DNA of 64,000 bases from TMED27 sp041397865 (lineage in GTDB: Bacteria; Pseudomonadota; Alphaproteobacteria; Micavibrionales; Micavibrionaceae), in assembly GCA_041397865.1 (NCBI GenBank), contig JAWKVT010000002.1, positions 124,001-188,000 on the forward strand, in the 5' to 3' direction. Each line of letters opens with the position of its first letter. Position 1 is the stretch's first letter. Of this stretch, positions 51,343 to 59,078 are shown one piece after another. The notes beneath the pieces are model-generated. The model saw nothing but the letters and a program-made list of their open reading frames with translations. It was not told the DNA's origin and did no database searches. The position numbers and the translations under genes were made by a program.

Positions 51343-51996
51343 ATGAAACATCGTATCAAACAAAGAAAACTTAATAGAGACTCCAGCCACCGTAAGGCGA
51401 TGCTGGCAAACATGGCCGCCTCTTTGGTCAAGCATGAGCAGATCACCACAACCCTGCCCAAAGCCAAAGAGCTGAAACCCTATATCGAAAAGCTCATCAC
51501 CATGGGTAAACAGGCAAACGCCAACCCGGAAAAAGCGCTGGGTAAACGCCGCAAGGCCATCTCCCGCATGCGCGACGAAGCCATGGTCAAGAAAATTTTC
51601 GACGTTCTGGCCGAGCGTTACGAAGACCGCCCCGGCGGTTACACCCGCATCATGAAAGCGGGCTTCCGCTACGGCGATGCCGCGCCCATGGCTGTAATCG
51701 AACTTGTCGATCGTGACGAAACCGCAAAAGGCGCAGATTCCGGTCCCGCGAATGACTTCGAGGATATGCCCGTAACAGGCTCCGAAGAACTGAAAGAAAC
51801 AGTCGCGAAAAACAAGGAAAAGGCTGAAAAAGCCGAGAAGGAAGAAAAGCCAAAGGCGGAGAAAAAACCTGAGGCAAAAAAGAAAGCGGCCCCAAAAGCC
51901 GATAAGCCCAAGGCCGAAAAAGCCAAGGCCCCGGCCAAAAAATCAGCAGCGAAAAAAGCCCCCGCCAAAACCGGCGGCTCCAAGCGCGGCAGTTAA
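51343..51996 (+). CDS. rplQ: 50S ribosomal protein L17 with a long charged tail
   Basis: 217 residues against about 120-140. The L17 core (MKHRIKQRKLNRDSSHRKAM, LVKHEQITTTLPKAKELKPY, RPGGYTRIMKAGFRYGDAAP) ends near residue 125. Then follows an acidic linker and a Lys/Ala/Glu/Pro-rich tail (KKPEAKKKAAPKADKPKAEK and on). L17 is near the tunnel exit. A repeated hairpin and a terminator follow. Confidence 0.97.
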   Translation: MKHRIKQRKLNRDSSHRKAMLANMAASLVKHEQITTTLPKAKELKPYIEKLITMGKQANANPEKALGKRRKAISRMRDEAMVKKIFDVLAERYEDRPGGYTRIMKAGFRYGDAAPMAVIELVDRDETAKGADSGPANDFEDMPVTGSEELKETVAKNKEKAEKAEKEEKPKAEKKPEAKKKAAPKADKPKAEKAKAPAKKSAAKKAPAKTGGSKRGS

Positions 51997-52009
51997 TAAA
52001 CACTGTTAC

Positions 52010-52043
52010 CCCTGCGCTTGTGCCCTTTAGGGTAAAAGCAGGG
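52010..52043 (+). repeat. Conserved hairpin, copy 2 (after rplQ)
   Basis: CCCT-GC-GCTTGT-GCCC-TTTA-GGGT-AAAAGC-AGGG, the partner of the element after rpoC (29864-29897). The T-A pair replaces the C-G pair of copy 1 and the loop differs at three of four bases, while all other bases are the same. It again stands just before the operon terminator. Confidence 0.7.
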
Positions 52044-52060
52044 ATCAATTACAATATTCA

Positions 52061-52090
52061 AAAAAAGCGGGCTTTTCAGTCCGCTTTTTT
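52061..52090 (+). terminator. Intrinsic terminator after rplQ
   Basis: AAAAAAGCGG and CCGCTTTTTT arms around GCTTTTCAGT. The stem is ten pairs including A-T pairs, with a T-run. It ends the alpha operon. Confidence 0.85.
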
Positions 52091-52154
52091 AATTTGCATA
52101 TAACGGGTTTGTTTTGTTAGGATAATTCCATCCACTGAGGCAGGAGCAGAAATT

Positions 52155-52490
52155 ATGGCGTTAACGGCAACGGAAAAACTAAGAGTTCAGAAGTTTAACC
52201 ACGGTAGAGATCCGCAAACAGCCTCGGCCATGGAAAAAATCTTTGAACTTACAAAGCCCGGATGTGATGAACACGCTTATGAACTTTTTGAAGCCGCCCA
52301 CACAAACAAGCCTGTTTCTCCGGGCGCTATTGCTCGATATGCGCCATTGGGAATTGTGAATTCAAATGGCTCGATTTCAAAATCACTCAGGGAAGCCATC
52401 AAAGAGGCCGTCGCCAAATATATGCTGAAAATGCGAACTTCTGTAGAGTTGGTGTTAAAACCCGATATCCGCTCTATGGATTACGAATAG
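52155..52490 (+). CDS. Small hypothetical protein
   Basis: 111 residues with no signal peptide or membrane helix. Mostly helical with the start MALTATEKLRVQKFNHGRDP and GCDEHAYELFEAAHTNKPVS. TAGGATAAT (about 52119) could be the -10 of a promoter and GCAGGAG is the ribosome binding site, so expression is plausible. I do not recognise the family. Confidence 0.55.
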   Translation: MALTATEKLRVQKFNHGRDPQTASAMEKIFELTKPGCDEHAYELFEAAHTNKPVSPGAIARYAPLGIVNSNGSISKSLREAIKEAVAKYMLKMRTSVELVLKPDIRSMDYE

Positions 52491-52530
52491 TTCAGTTCAG
52501 CCCTCCGAAAGGCGAACTTCGGCCCGCTTT

Positions 52531-52743
52531 TCACATCTTCCGCCCTTCCATATACGACTCTTTCTCAAACCGCGTGACTTTCAGGTAAAGTCCCGTCACC
52601 AGAGCGCTTACCAGCGTCAGAACAAAAACCCATCCCCCGCCGCTCCAGAAATTCTCCGAAAACCATTCATTCTTGAAAATAATCACGTAAAAAACCGACA
52701 GCGCGGTCATGATATTCAAATTCACGGTCAGTTTCCTAAGCAT
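52531..52743 (-). CDS. Small two-helix membrane protein
   Basis: 70 residues with two hydrophobic helices (NIMTALSVFYVIIF and WVFVLTLVSALVTGLYL) joined by a Gly/Trp-rich loop, and a charged C-terminus (KVTRFEKESYMEGRKM). AGGAG precedes the start. No family recognised. On the same strand as panC, 20 bases downstream of it. Confidence 0.55.
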   Translation of the reverse strand: MLRKLTVNLNIMTALSVFYVIIFKNEWFSENFWSGGGWVFVLTLVSALVTGLYLKVTRFEKESYMEGRKM

Positions 52744-52763
52744 ACAGCGCTCCTTTCATTAAT

Positions 52764-53546
52764 CTAACCCGTAGCGCAATTGTCAATCAGCCGCGTTTTC
52801 CCAATCCACGCGGCAGCCAGCACCCGGTTCCACTCCGGCCTATACGCCACATAATCCACTTTATCAAACCCGGCGGTAAGAAGCATCTCCTTCGCCGCTT
52901 TCAGCGCCTCTTCGCCGGGGGCCTCCGCCGCCTTGTAAATAATTTGGTTAAGCATCCGCGCTATGCCCAGCTCACCCTCGCTCAAATACGCATTGCGAGA
53001 AGATAGCGCCAGCCCGTGTTCATCACGCAGGGTCGCCCCGCCGACAATCTCAACACCCATCTTATGAGCCGCCACCATCTCGCGGATCACCATAAGCTGC
53101 TGAAAATCCTTCTCGCCAAAAACGGCCAAATCAGGCTGCGTAATCTCAAACAACCGCTTCACCACGCTACATACCCCGCCGAAAAAATGCGGGCGAAAAT
53201 CGCTCTCTAGCCCTTCCGCCGCTGCCCCGACCTGAATGTCGGCCACAGGCCCGCCAGGATAAATATCACGCTCGGAAGGCAAAAACACCAGATCAACACC
53301 TTCATTTTCCAAAAGCGCCAGATCCCCATCAATATTGCGCGGATAGGCGTCAAAATCTTCATGCGGCGCAAACTGCGTCGGGTTAACATAGATGCTCACA
53401 ATCACCCGCTCGCAGCGCACTTTCGCCAGCCGCGCAAGGCTCAAATGTCCCTCATGCAGCGCCCCCATCGTCGGCACAAACCCTGCGCGTCCACCAATCT
53501 CTCCGCGCATCCGGGTAAACTCCGCCAATGAACGTGCAACCCTCAC
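52764..53546 (-). CDS. panC: Pantothenate synthetase (pantoate-beta-alanine ligase)
   Basis: 260 residues. FVPTMGALHEGHLSLARLAK contains the HxGH nucleotide motif. SIYVNPTQFAPHEDFDAYPR, FGEKDFQQLMVIREM and LSSRNAYLS are conserved. It makes pantothenate from pantoate and beta-alanine with ATP. About 20 residues shorter than average at the C-terminal end. Overlaps panB by 4 bases. Confidence 0.95.
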   Translation of the reverse strand: MRVARSLAEFTRMRGEIGGRAGFVPTMGALHEGHLSLARLAKVRCERVIVSIYVNPTQFAPHEDFDAYPRNIDGDLALLENEGVDLVFLPSERDIYPGGPVADIQVGAAAEGLESDFRPHFFGGVCSVVKRLFEITQPDLAVFGEKDFQQLMVIREMVAAHKMGVEIVGGATLRDEHGLALSSRNAYLSEGELGIARMLNQIIYKAAEAPGEEALKAAKEMLLTAGFDKVDYVAYRPEWNRVLAAAWIGKTRLIDNCATG

Positions 53547-54352
53547 GACGCTTTCTTCTTTTTGTAAATATTCGCTTCCCCCGGAAACGCGCGGCTGCGC
53601 ACCTCCTGCGCATAGTTTTCCACCGCGCGCTCAATACTTTCCGAAACCTGCGCATATTGCTTGACGAATTTCGGCACATGTTCGCCCGTAATCCCTAGCA
53701 TATCTTCCGTCACCAAAATCTGCCCGTCACACGCCGCCGACGCGCCAATGCCAATTGTCGGAATGCCCACCGCCCCGGTAATCGCCGCTGCCACGCTGTC
53801 AATCGTCGCCTCAATCACAATCGCCGATGCGCCGGCCCGCTCAACCGCCCGCGCATCGTTCAAAAGCTGTGCCTGCCCGTCATCGGTCCGGCCCTGCACT
53901 TTAAATCCGCTGGCCTCGCTCACAGATTGCGGTAACAAGCCGATATGCCCCACGACAGGGATACCCGCCGAGACAAGCCGCTCAATCGTTGGCGCAATGC
54001 GTTCGCCGCCCTCCAGCTTCACGCCGGCACAGCCCGTCTCCGCCATCACGCGCCGCGCATTCGAAAGCGCCTGATCCGCGCTGTCCTCATACGTTCCAAA
54101 CGGCATATCGACAATCACACACGTATCCTTCGCCCCGCGCACCACCGCTTTACCGTGGTTAATCATCATGTCCAGCGTAACTCCGCGCGTATTGTCCATG
54201 CCGTACAGCACCATCGCCAGGCTGTCCCCCACCAGCAATAAATCGCAGTGCCGATCCAAAATCTGCGCCACCCGCGCCGTATAGGCTGTCAGGCACACCA
54301 GCGGCTCACCCTTGCCCTTATACGCTTTGATATCTTGAATTGTTTTACCCAT
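53543..54352 (-). CDS. panB: 3-methyl-2-oxobutanoate hydroxymethyltransferase
   Basis: 269 residues. LVCLTAYTARVAQILDRHCD, GDSLAMVLYGMDNTRGVTLD and VKLEGGERIAPTIERLVSAG are family segments. GAHIGL-type VVGHIGLLPQSV is conserved. First committed step of pantothenate synthesis. It forms an operon with panC; the Do-type protease is divergent, with 41 bases between starts. Confidence 0.96.
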   Translation of the reverse strand: MGKTIQDIKAYKGKGEPLVCLTAYTARVAQILDRHCDLLLVGDSLAMVLYGMDNTRGVTLDMMINHGKAVVRGAKDTCVIVDMPFGTYEDSADQALSNARRVMAETGCAGVKLEGGERIAPTIERLVSAGIPVVGHIGLLPQSVSEASGFKVQGRTDDGQAQLLNDARAVERAGASAIVIEATIDSVAAAITGAVGIPTIGIGASAACDGQILVTEDMLGITGEHVPKFVKQYAQVSESIERAVENYAQEVRSRAFPGEANIYKKKKAS

Positions 54353-54393
54353 AGGTCTTGCCCTTTGGCCGTTGCTGCCCTAAATTTCATCCC

Positions 54394-55806
54394 ATGATTA
54401 TCAGAAGTTTATGCCTGTTGCTAGTTTTTTGCGCGGGGCCTGCGCTGGCGCAGGAACGCACGCTGCCCCAGACCCAAAACCAAATACAGCTCTCCTTCGC
54501 GCCGCTGGTCAAAAAAACCGCCCCCGCCGTTGTAAATATATATACAAAACGAACCGTATCCGAAAGAGTCTCCCACCCCTTCGCTAACGATCCCTTCTTT
54601 TCACAGTTCTTTGGGGGCACGCCCTTCGGTGGTCGCATGCGGCAACATATGGAAAGCGCGCTTGGCTCTGGCGTCATCCTCGAAGCTGATGGTCTGATTG
54701 TCACCAACGCCCATGTGGTGCGCGGCGCCGATGAAATCACCGTCGTCCTCGCCGATGGACGCGAATTCGAAGCCCGCCTCTCTCTGGCCGATAAAGCCTC
54801 CGATCTGGCCATTCTGCGCATTAATGATACCGGTGGTGAAAAGCTCCCCTATGTGACCCTTAAGCCCAGCGAAACGCTGGAGGTTGGCGATCTGGTCCTC
54901 GCCATCGGCAACCCCTTTGGCGTCGGCCAGACCGTCACCAGCGGCATCGTTTCGGCCCAGGGGCGCTCCTCCCTCAATATCAATGATTTCAATTTCTTCA
55001 TCCAGACCGACGCGGCCATCAACCCCGGTAATTCCGGCGGTGCGCTGGTCGCCCTCGATGGCGGCGTGGTCGGTATTAACACGGCCATTTATTCCAGAGA
55101 TGGCGGCAGCCTCGGCATCGGCTTCGCCATCCCTGCCGAAATGGTCGCCTCCGTTGTGGCGGCGGAAAAAGCCGGGCAGGGCGGAAGCGCCGGAATTACC
55201 CGCCCGTGGCTCGGCGTCTCGGCGCAGGAAGTCACCGCCGATATTGCCGCGTCTTTGGGCTTAAACAAACCGCGCGGTTCTCTAATCAAGGCCCTGCATC
55301 CCGCCAGCCCGCTCAAAAAAGGCGGGGTGAAAGTCGGCGACGTGATCCTGTCTTTAAACGATAAGGAAATCCGCGACTCGGCGGAAATGAAGTTCCGTCT
55401 GGCCACGGTGCCGCTGGGCGATGAATCCAAAATCACATTAATGCGTCAGGGCAAGGAAATCAGCGTCTATGTAAAAGCTATGGCCCCGCCCGACGATCCC
55501 CCGCGCCATGAAACAACTTTAAGCGGGCGGCATCTCTTAAACGGCGCGCTTATCGCCAACCTCAACCCCGCTGTCGCCGTGGAACTGGGCATGGACGCCG
55601 ACGAGCAGGGCGTGGTCGTCCTTGAAGCGCCCCCCGCCAGCGCAGCCTCCCGCGTGCTTTCCGCCGGCGATATCCTGATGGAAATCAACGGACGCGAGAT
55701 TAAAAATGTTCCAGATGTAGAAAAAGCGCTGAAAAACGCCACCCCCCAAGGCATTTCCCTGACCCTCAAAACCCATGGCCGCCTCCGGCGCATCGTCATC
55801 CGTTAA
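54394..55806 (+). CDS. Do/DegP-type periplasmic serine protease
   Basis: 470 residues from the ATG at 54394 with a signal peptide (MIIRSLCLLLVFCAGPALA). The trypsin-like domain has the triad: His in IVTNAHVVRGAD, Asp in ASDLAILRI and Ser in NPGNSGGALVAL. Two PDZ domains follow (about 265-355, 380-465). It acts as a protease or chaperone in the periplasm. An upstream ATG at 54358 would break the signal peptide, so it was not used. No clear Shine-Dalgarno sequence precedes the chosen start. Confidence 0.92.
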   Translation: MIIRSLCLLLVFCAGPALAQERTLPQTQNQIQLSFAPLVKKTAPAVVNIYTKRTVSERVSHPFANDPFFSQFFGGTPFGGRMRQHMESALGSGVILEADGLIVTNAHVVRGADEITVVLADGREFEARLSLADKASDLAILRINDTGGEKLPYVTLKPSETLEVGDLVLAIGNPFGVGQTVTSGIVSAQGRSSLNINDFNFFIQTDAAINPGNSGGALVALDGGVVGINTAIYSRDGGSLGIGFAIPAEMVASVVAAEKAGQGGSAGITRPWLGVSAQEVTADIAASLGLNKPRGSLIKALHPASPLKKGGVKVGDVILSLNDKEIRDSAEMKFRLATVPLGDESKITLMRQGKEISVYVKAMAPPDDPPRHETTLSGRHLLNGALIANLNPAVAVELGMDADEQGVVVLEAPPASAASRVLSAGDILMEINGREIKNVPDVEKALKNATPQGISLTLKTHGRLRRIVIR

Positions 55807-55828
55807 GTTAATAAGAAATCCAGCCATT

Positions 55829-55851
55829 AAAAAAGGCGCCAATCAGGCGCC
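55829..55851 (-). terminator. Terminator of the first small orphan gene
   Basis: On the minus strand GGCGCC-TGATT-GGCGCC is followed by TTTTTT. It lies 22 bases after the stop of the minus-strand orphan gene. Confidence 0.8.
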
Positions 55852-55872
55852 CTCATGCAATTTTTATAATGA

Positions 55873-56121
55873 CTATGTCGGTTCCGGATCATAGCTATAG
55901 TTAAAAGGACTGAATGTTTGAGAGCCACCGAACCAGCCAAACATATCAGTTAATCCACCGGGATCATAACTTCCCTCTCGGCTGTTAAGCATCTTGCGAG
56001 CTTTACGGGCAATTTCCTGAACGGTTTCACGAATAACATGCGGATTCTTCTCACCCGCACTTACTGTGCTCTGATTACTGTAGTTGTTTATAAGCTCGGG
56101 GCCGTTATACGAAGAACCCAT
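55873..56121 (-). CDS. Small orphan protein A
   Basis: 82 residues: a polar start (GSSYNGPELINNYSNQSTVS), a basic helix (VIRETVQEIARKARKMLNSR) and an aromatic/Gly-rich end (GLTDMFGWFGGSQTFSPFNY). No signal peptide. AAGGAG precedes the start. It has its own near-perfect promoter and terminator, so it is a well-expressed single-gene unit. It shares promoter sequence, terminator type and general layout with orphan B next to it. Confidence 0.65.
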   Translation of the reverse strand: MGSSYNGPELINNYSNQSTVSAGEKNPHVIRETVQEIARKARKMLNSREGSYDPGGLTDMFGWFGGSQTFSPFNYSYDPEPT

Positions 56122-56147
56122 AGCGTAACTCCTTCTAATATGTCTGC

Positions 56148-56176
56148 ATTATATAGATTTTCCGGCTTTGAGTCAA
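56148..56176 (-). promoter_or_regulatory. Promoter of orphan A
   Basis: On the minus strand TTGACT, 17 bases, TATAAT, followed by GCAGACA, and AAGGAG before the start. Nearly consensus. Confidence 0.75.
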
Positions 56177-56193
56177 ATTAGCTATGAAAAATA

Positions 56194-56218
56194 AAAAGGC
56201 GCCGTAAAGCGCCTTTTT
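56194..56218 (-). terminator. Bidirectional terminator of orphan B
   Basis: AAAAAGGCGC and GCGCCTTTTT around CGTAA. It ends the minus-strand orphan B, 22 bases after its stop. Confidence 0.8.
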
Positions 56219-56239
56219 ACAGTGAATGAAAACCCATCG

Positions 56240-56488
56240 CTAAAAGCCTGGATAAAAGCTATATTCATCACGATGGTTGGAAGACCCCGGCAGATTGCTG
56301 TAGCTTGCAAAAAAGGCAGACAGCCAACCGGAAGCAATCGAAGACGACTCCGCTGCAGGCGCATCCGACGATGAGTCCGTCAACCGCCGGATATTAGCCA
56401 CAGAAAGCCGACCGGAATTCTGCTGGGCCACTCCACTATCCGGCATAATGGAGTCGTAATTGTATCCATCTGGTGCATGTGTAGACAT
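56240..56488 (-). CDS. Small orphan protein B
   Basis: 82 residues from the ATG at 56488 (MSTHAPDGYNYDSIMPDSGV), chosen because GGAGG stands just upstream. Polar start, Ser-rich middle and an aromatic end (SGWLSAFFASYSNLPGSSNH then YSFYPGF). It has the same length as orphan A; sequence similarity between the two is weak. Own promoter and terminator. Family unknown. Confidence 0.6.
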   Translation of the reverse strand: MSTHAPDGYNYDSIMPDSGVAQQNSGRLSVANIRRLTDSSSDAPAAESSSIASGWLSAFFASYSNLPGSSNHRDEYSFYPGF

Positions 56489-56513
56489 CTTTTCCTCCAT
56501 CTGATCTGTCTGC

Positions 56514-56542
56514 ATTATATTAAAAACTGTAAAAACTTACAA
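56514..56542 (-). promoter_or_regulatory. Promoter of orphan B
   Basis: On the minus strand TTGTAA, 17 bases, TATAAT, followed by GCAGACA. The run ATATAATGCAGACA is identical to the one at the orphan A promoter. Confidence 0.7.
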
Positions 56543-56641
56543 ATTTCACGCTGAAAACCACGCCAAACTCCTTGAATTTCATGCGTTTTCACGCCATGGT
56601 ATCGCCTGTAGAAAATAACGATAAACTATGGAATCACCAAA

Positions 56642-58186
56642 ATGTCCGCAAACGACACCCCCGATATGAAAGACATCGTCGCCCTGTGCAAACGCCGCGG
56701 CTTTATTTTCCCCGCCTCCGATATATATGGCGGCCTCAATGGCTTTTGGGATTACGGCCCGCTGGGTACGGAACTGAAAAACAACCTGCGCGACGCATGG
56801 TGGAAACACATGGTCATCACGCCCCCCCTTGGCCCTGATGGCGCGCCGGTGGAAATTGTCGGCGTGGACAGCGCCATTATCCAAAACCCCAAAGCATGGG
56901 TTGCCTCCGGCCATGTCGGCGGCTTTTCCGATCCGATGGTGGATTGCAAGGAAACCAAAAAACGCTACCGCCAGGATCATTTGATCGTTCTCACAGCAGA
57001 AAAAGCAGACCGCTGGCCCGCTTTTCATGAGGAAACCGAAGACGGCGAAATGGAAAAGAGGCTCAAAAAACTTGGCCTCCCTGCCGATTTGTCTCTATTC
57101 GAAAAGATCAACCTCACAAAGCTGCCTGTCGCCGATTACGCTAAAATTATCGGCCCGGATGTCAAGGAACCCGGCACGCTCACCGAACCCAAAGCATTCA
57201 ACCTGATGTTCGAAACTTATGTCGGCGCGACGCAAAGCGAGGATTCCAAGGCGTATTTGCGCCCGGAAACCGCCCAAGGCATTTTCCTGAACTATAAAAA
57301 TGTTCTCGATTCCTCGCGCGTCAAAGTCCCCTTCGGCATTGCGCAAATCGGCAAAGCTTACCGTAATGAAGTCAACCCGCGCAATTTCATCTTCCGCTCC
57401 CGCGAGTTTGAACAAATGGAAATGGAATGGTTCTGCCACCCCGATGAGGTCGAGAAATGGCGCGATTTCTGGTTTGACGAGCGTGTGAAATTCTGGCGCT
57501 CCGTAGGGCTGACCAGCGATAACATGATTATGCGCAAACACGAAGCCGACGAACTCGCCCACTACGCCAAGGAAGGCCTCGGCACATCCGATATCGAATA
57601 TAAATTCCCCTTCACCGCGCCCGGCTATGGAGAGCTGGAGGGCATCGCCCACCGCTGCGATTTTGACCTCAAACAGCATCAGGAACATTCCGGCCAGAAG
57701 CTCGAATATCTCGATCCCGCCCGCGATAACGAGCGCTATATCCCCCATGTGATCGAACCTGCCGCCGGCCTCTCGCGCGGCGTTCTGGCCCTGATTTGCG
57801 AGGCCTATACGGTTGATGAAAACCGTCCCTCCGGCGTGTACCTGAACTTCACGCCCGCCATGGCCCCGAAAAAAGCCGCGATTCTCCCGCTTACGGCCAA
57901 GGACGAACACGTGCCCATAGCGCAAAAACTCTATCTGGAACTGCGCGAGGAATTCCCCGTGGACCTTGATATCAAGCAAAATATCGGCAAGCGCTACGCC
58001 CGTCAGGATGAAATCGGCACGCCCTATTGTTTCACCATTGATAACGATACGGTCTCTGATGGCACCGTCACAGTCCGAGAACGCAACACGATGTCTCAGG
58101 AACGCATCCACCTCGACAAAGTCGCAGAGTTTTTGCGGGAGAAAATGAAACCGGCCAGTGCCGCCAATATTACAAAAGCTGCTTAA
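56642..58186 (+). CDS. glyS: Glycyl-tRNA synthetase, single-chain (alpha2) type
   Basis: 514 residues. The class II enzyme of the eukaryotic/archaeal/Gram-positive type: GFIFPASDIYGGLNGFWDYG at the N-terminus, LRPETAQGIFLNYKNVLDSS, KVPFGIAQIGKAYRNEVNPR (motif 2) and the anticodon-binding domain at the end (APKKAAILPLTAKDEHVPIA). Most Proteobacteria instead use the unrelated alpha2beta2 enzyme from glyQ and glyS. No clear ribosome binding site. It converges with the S49 peptidase gene, overlapping by 4 bases. Confidence 0.95.
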   Translation: MSANDTPDMKDIVALCKRRGFIFPASDIYGGLNGFWDYGPLGTELKNNLRDAWWKHMVITPPLGPDGAPVEIVGVDSAIIQNPKAWVASGHVGGFSDPMVDCKETKKRYRQDHLIVLTAEKADRWPAFHEETEDGEMEKRLKKLGLPADLSLFEKINLTKLPVADYAKIIGPDVKEPGTLTEPKAFNLMFETYVGATQSEDSKAYLRPETAQGIFLNYKNVLDSSRVKVPFGIAQIGKAYRNEVNPRNFIFRSREFEQMEMEWFCHPDEVEKWRDFWFDERVKFWRSVGLTSDNMIMRKHEADELAHYAKEGLGTSDIEYKFPFTAPGYGELEGIAHRCDFDLKQHQEHSGQKLEYLDPARDNERYIPHVIEPAAGLSRGVLALICEAYTVDENRPSGVYLNFTPAMAPKKAAILPLTAKDEHVPIAQKLYLELREEFPVDLDIKQNIGKRYARQDEIGTPYCFTIDNDTVSDGTVTVRERNTMSQERIHLDKVAEFLREKMKPASAANITKAA

Positions 58187-59052
58187 ACCCCGTAACGTCC
58201 CCAGATCGCTTTGCGCTCCAGCGCCTCGATCGTATCATCCGCGATGGAGCTTTTGATATGAGAACCCAGAAGCGAAGATACCAGCTTCTTCTCCGGCCCG
58301 AATTCGGCAAACTTGATGTCATCCCCGAACTTCGCTTTGGCAAAACGCTTCGCCGAGCTGAAGCCGTCAACCAGCCCTAAATCCAGCGCCGTTTTCGCCG
58401 TCCAGAATCGCCCGTCAAACAAATCGGAATCCTTGCCCTTTATTTTCTCCCCCCGCCGGTCCTTGACCCAGCCGATAAACGTTTCATGCAAATCCCACTG
58501 AATATCCTTCAAACGCTTCACATCCGTCGGCTTTTCATCCGTAAACGGGTCCATAAAACTCTTGTTCTTGCCCGAAGTATGCACCCGCCGCTCCACGCCG
58601 TATTTTTCAATCAGATCCTTAAACCCGAAACTTGCCGAAATCACGCCAATCGACCCGACAATCGAAGTTTCATTCGCATAAATCTCATCCGCCGCGCACG
58701 CCAGCCAGTACCCGCCGCTCGCCGCCACATCCTCGACAAACGCATAAACCGGCACGTCCTTTTCATCCGCCAGCCTGCGGATTTGATCGCCAATCAGGGC
58801 GCTTTGCGCCGGGGAACCGCCGGGCGAATTAATCACCAGCAAAACGGCCTTAAGGTCAAATTCATCAAAGGCCTGCTCGATGGATTTCTCATAGCGGTGA
58901 TGGCTGATCCCGCTGCGCCCCGGCCCGGCATCGGCAATCACGCCCGACAACCGCAAAACGGAAACCCGGGGTTTGGGTTTTAACAATCCGCCAATGAGCG
59001 GAATATTCGATAGCGCATCGCAGGTTTCACAGACTTTGGTTTTGACAGACAT
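58183..59052 (-). CDS. S49 family peptidase, SppA-like
   Basis: 289 residues, the short form. SPGGSPAQSALIGDQIRRLA, the nucleophile Ser112 in VEDVAASGGYWLACAADEI and the base Lys164 in GKNKSFMDPF are present, so the Ser/Lys dyad is intact. No evident membrane helix at the N-terminus, which begins with a Cys pair (CETCDAL). It probably cleaves remnant signal peptides or membrane-bound fragments, but a cytosolic location is possible. Confidence 0.9.
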   Translation of the reverse strand: MSVKTKVCETCDALSNIPLIGGLLKPKPRVSVLRLSGVIADAGPGRSGISHHRYEKSIEQAFDEFDLKAVLLVINSPGGSPAQSALIGDQIRRLADEKDVPVYAFVEDVAASGGYWLACAADEIYANETSIVGSIGVISASFGFKDLIEKYGVERRVHTSGKNKSFMDPFTDEKPTDVKRLKDIQWDLHETFIGWVKDRRGEKIKGKDSDLFDGRFWTAKTALDLGLVDGFSSAKRFAKAKFGDDIKFAEFGPEKKLVSSLLGSHIKSSIADDTIEALERKAIWGRYGV

Positions 59053-59078
59053 GGCTTTCCCTCGTTTGTTGCTGCAAT

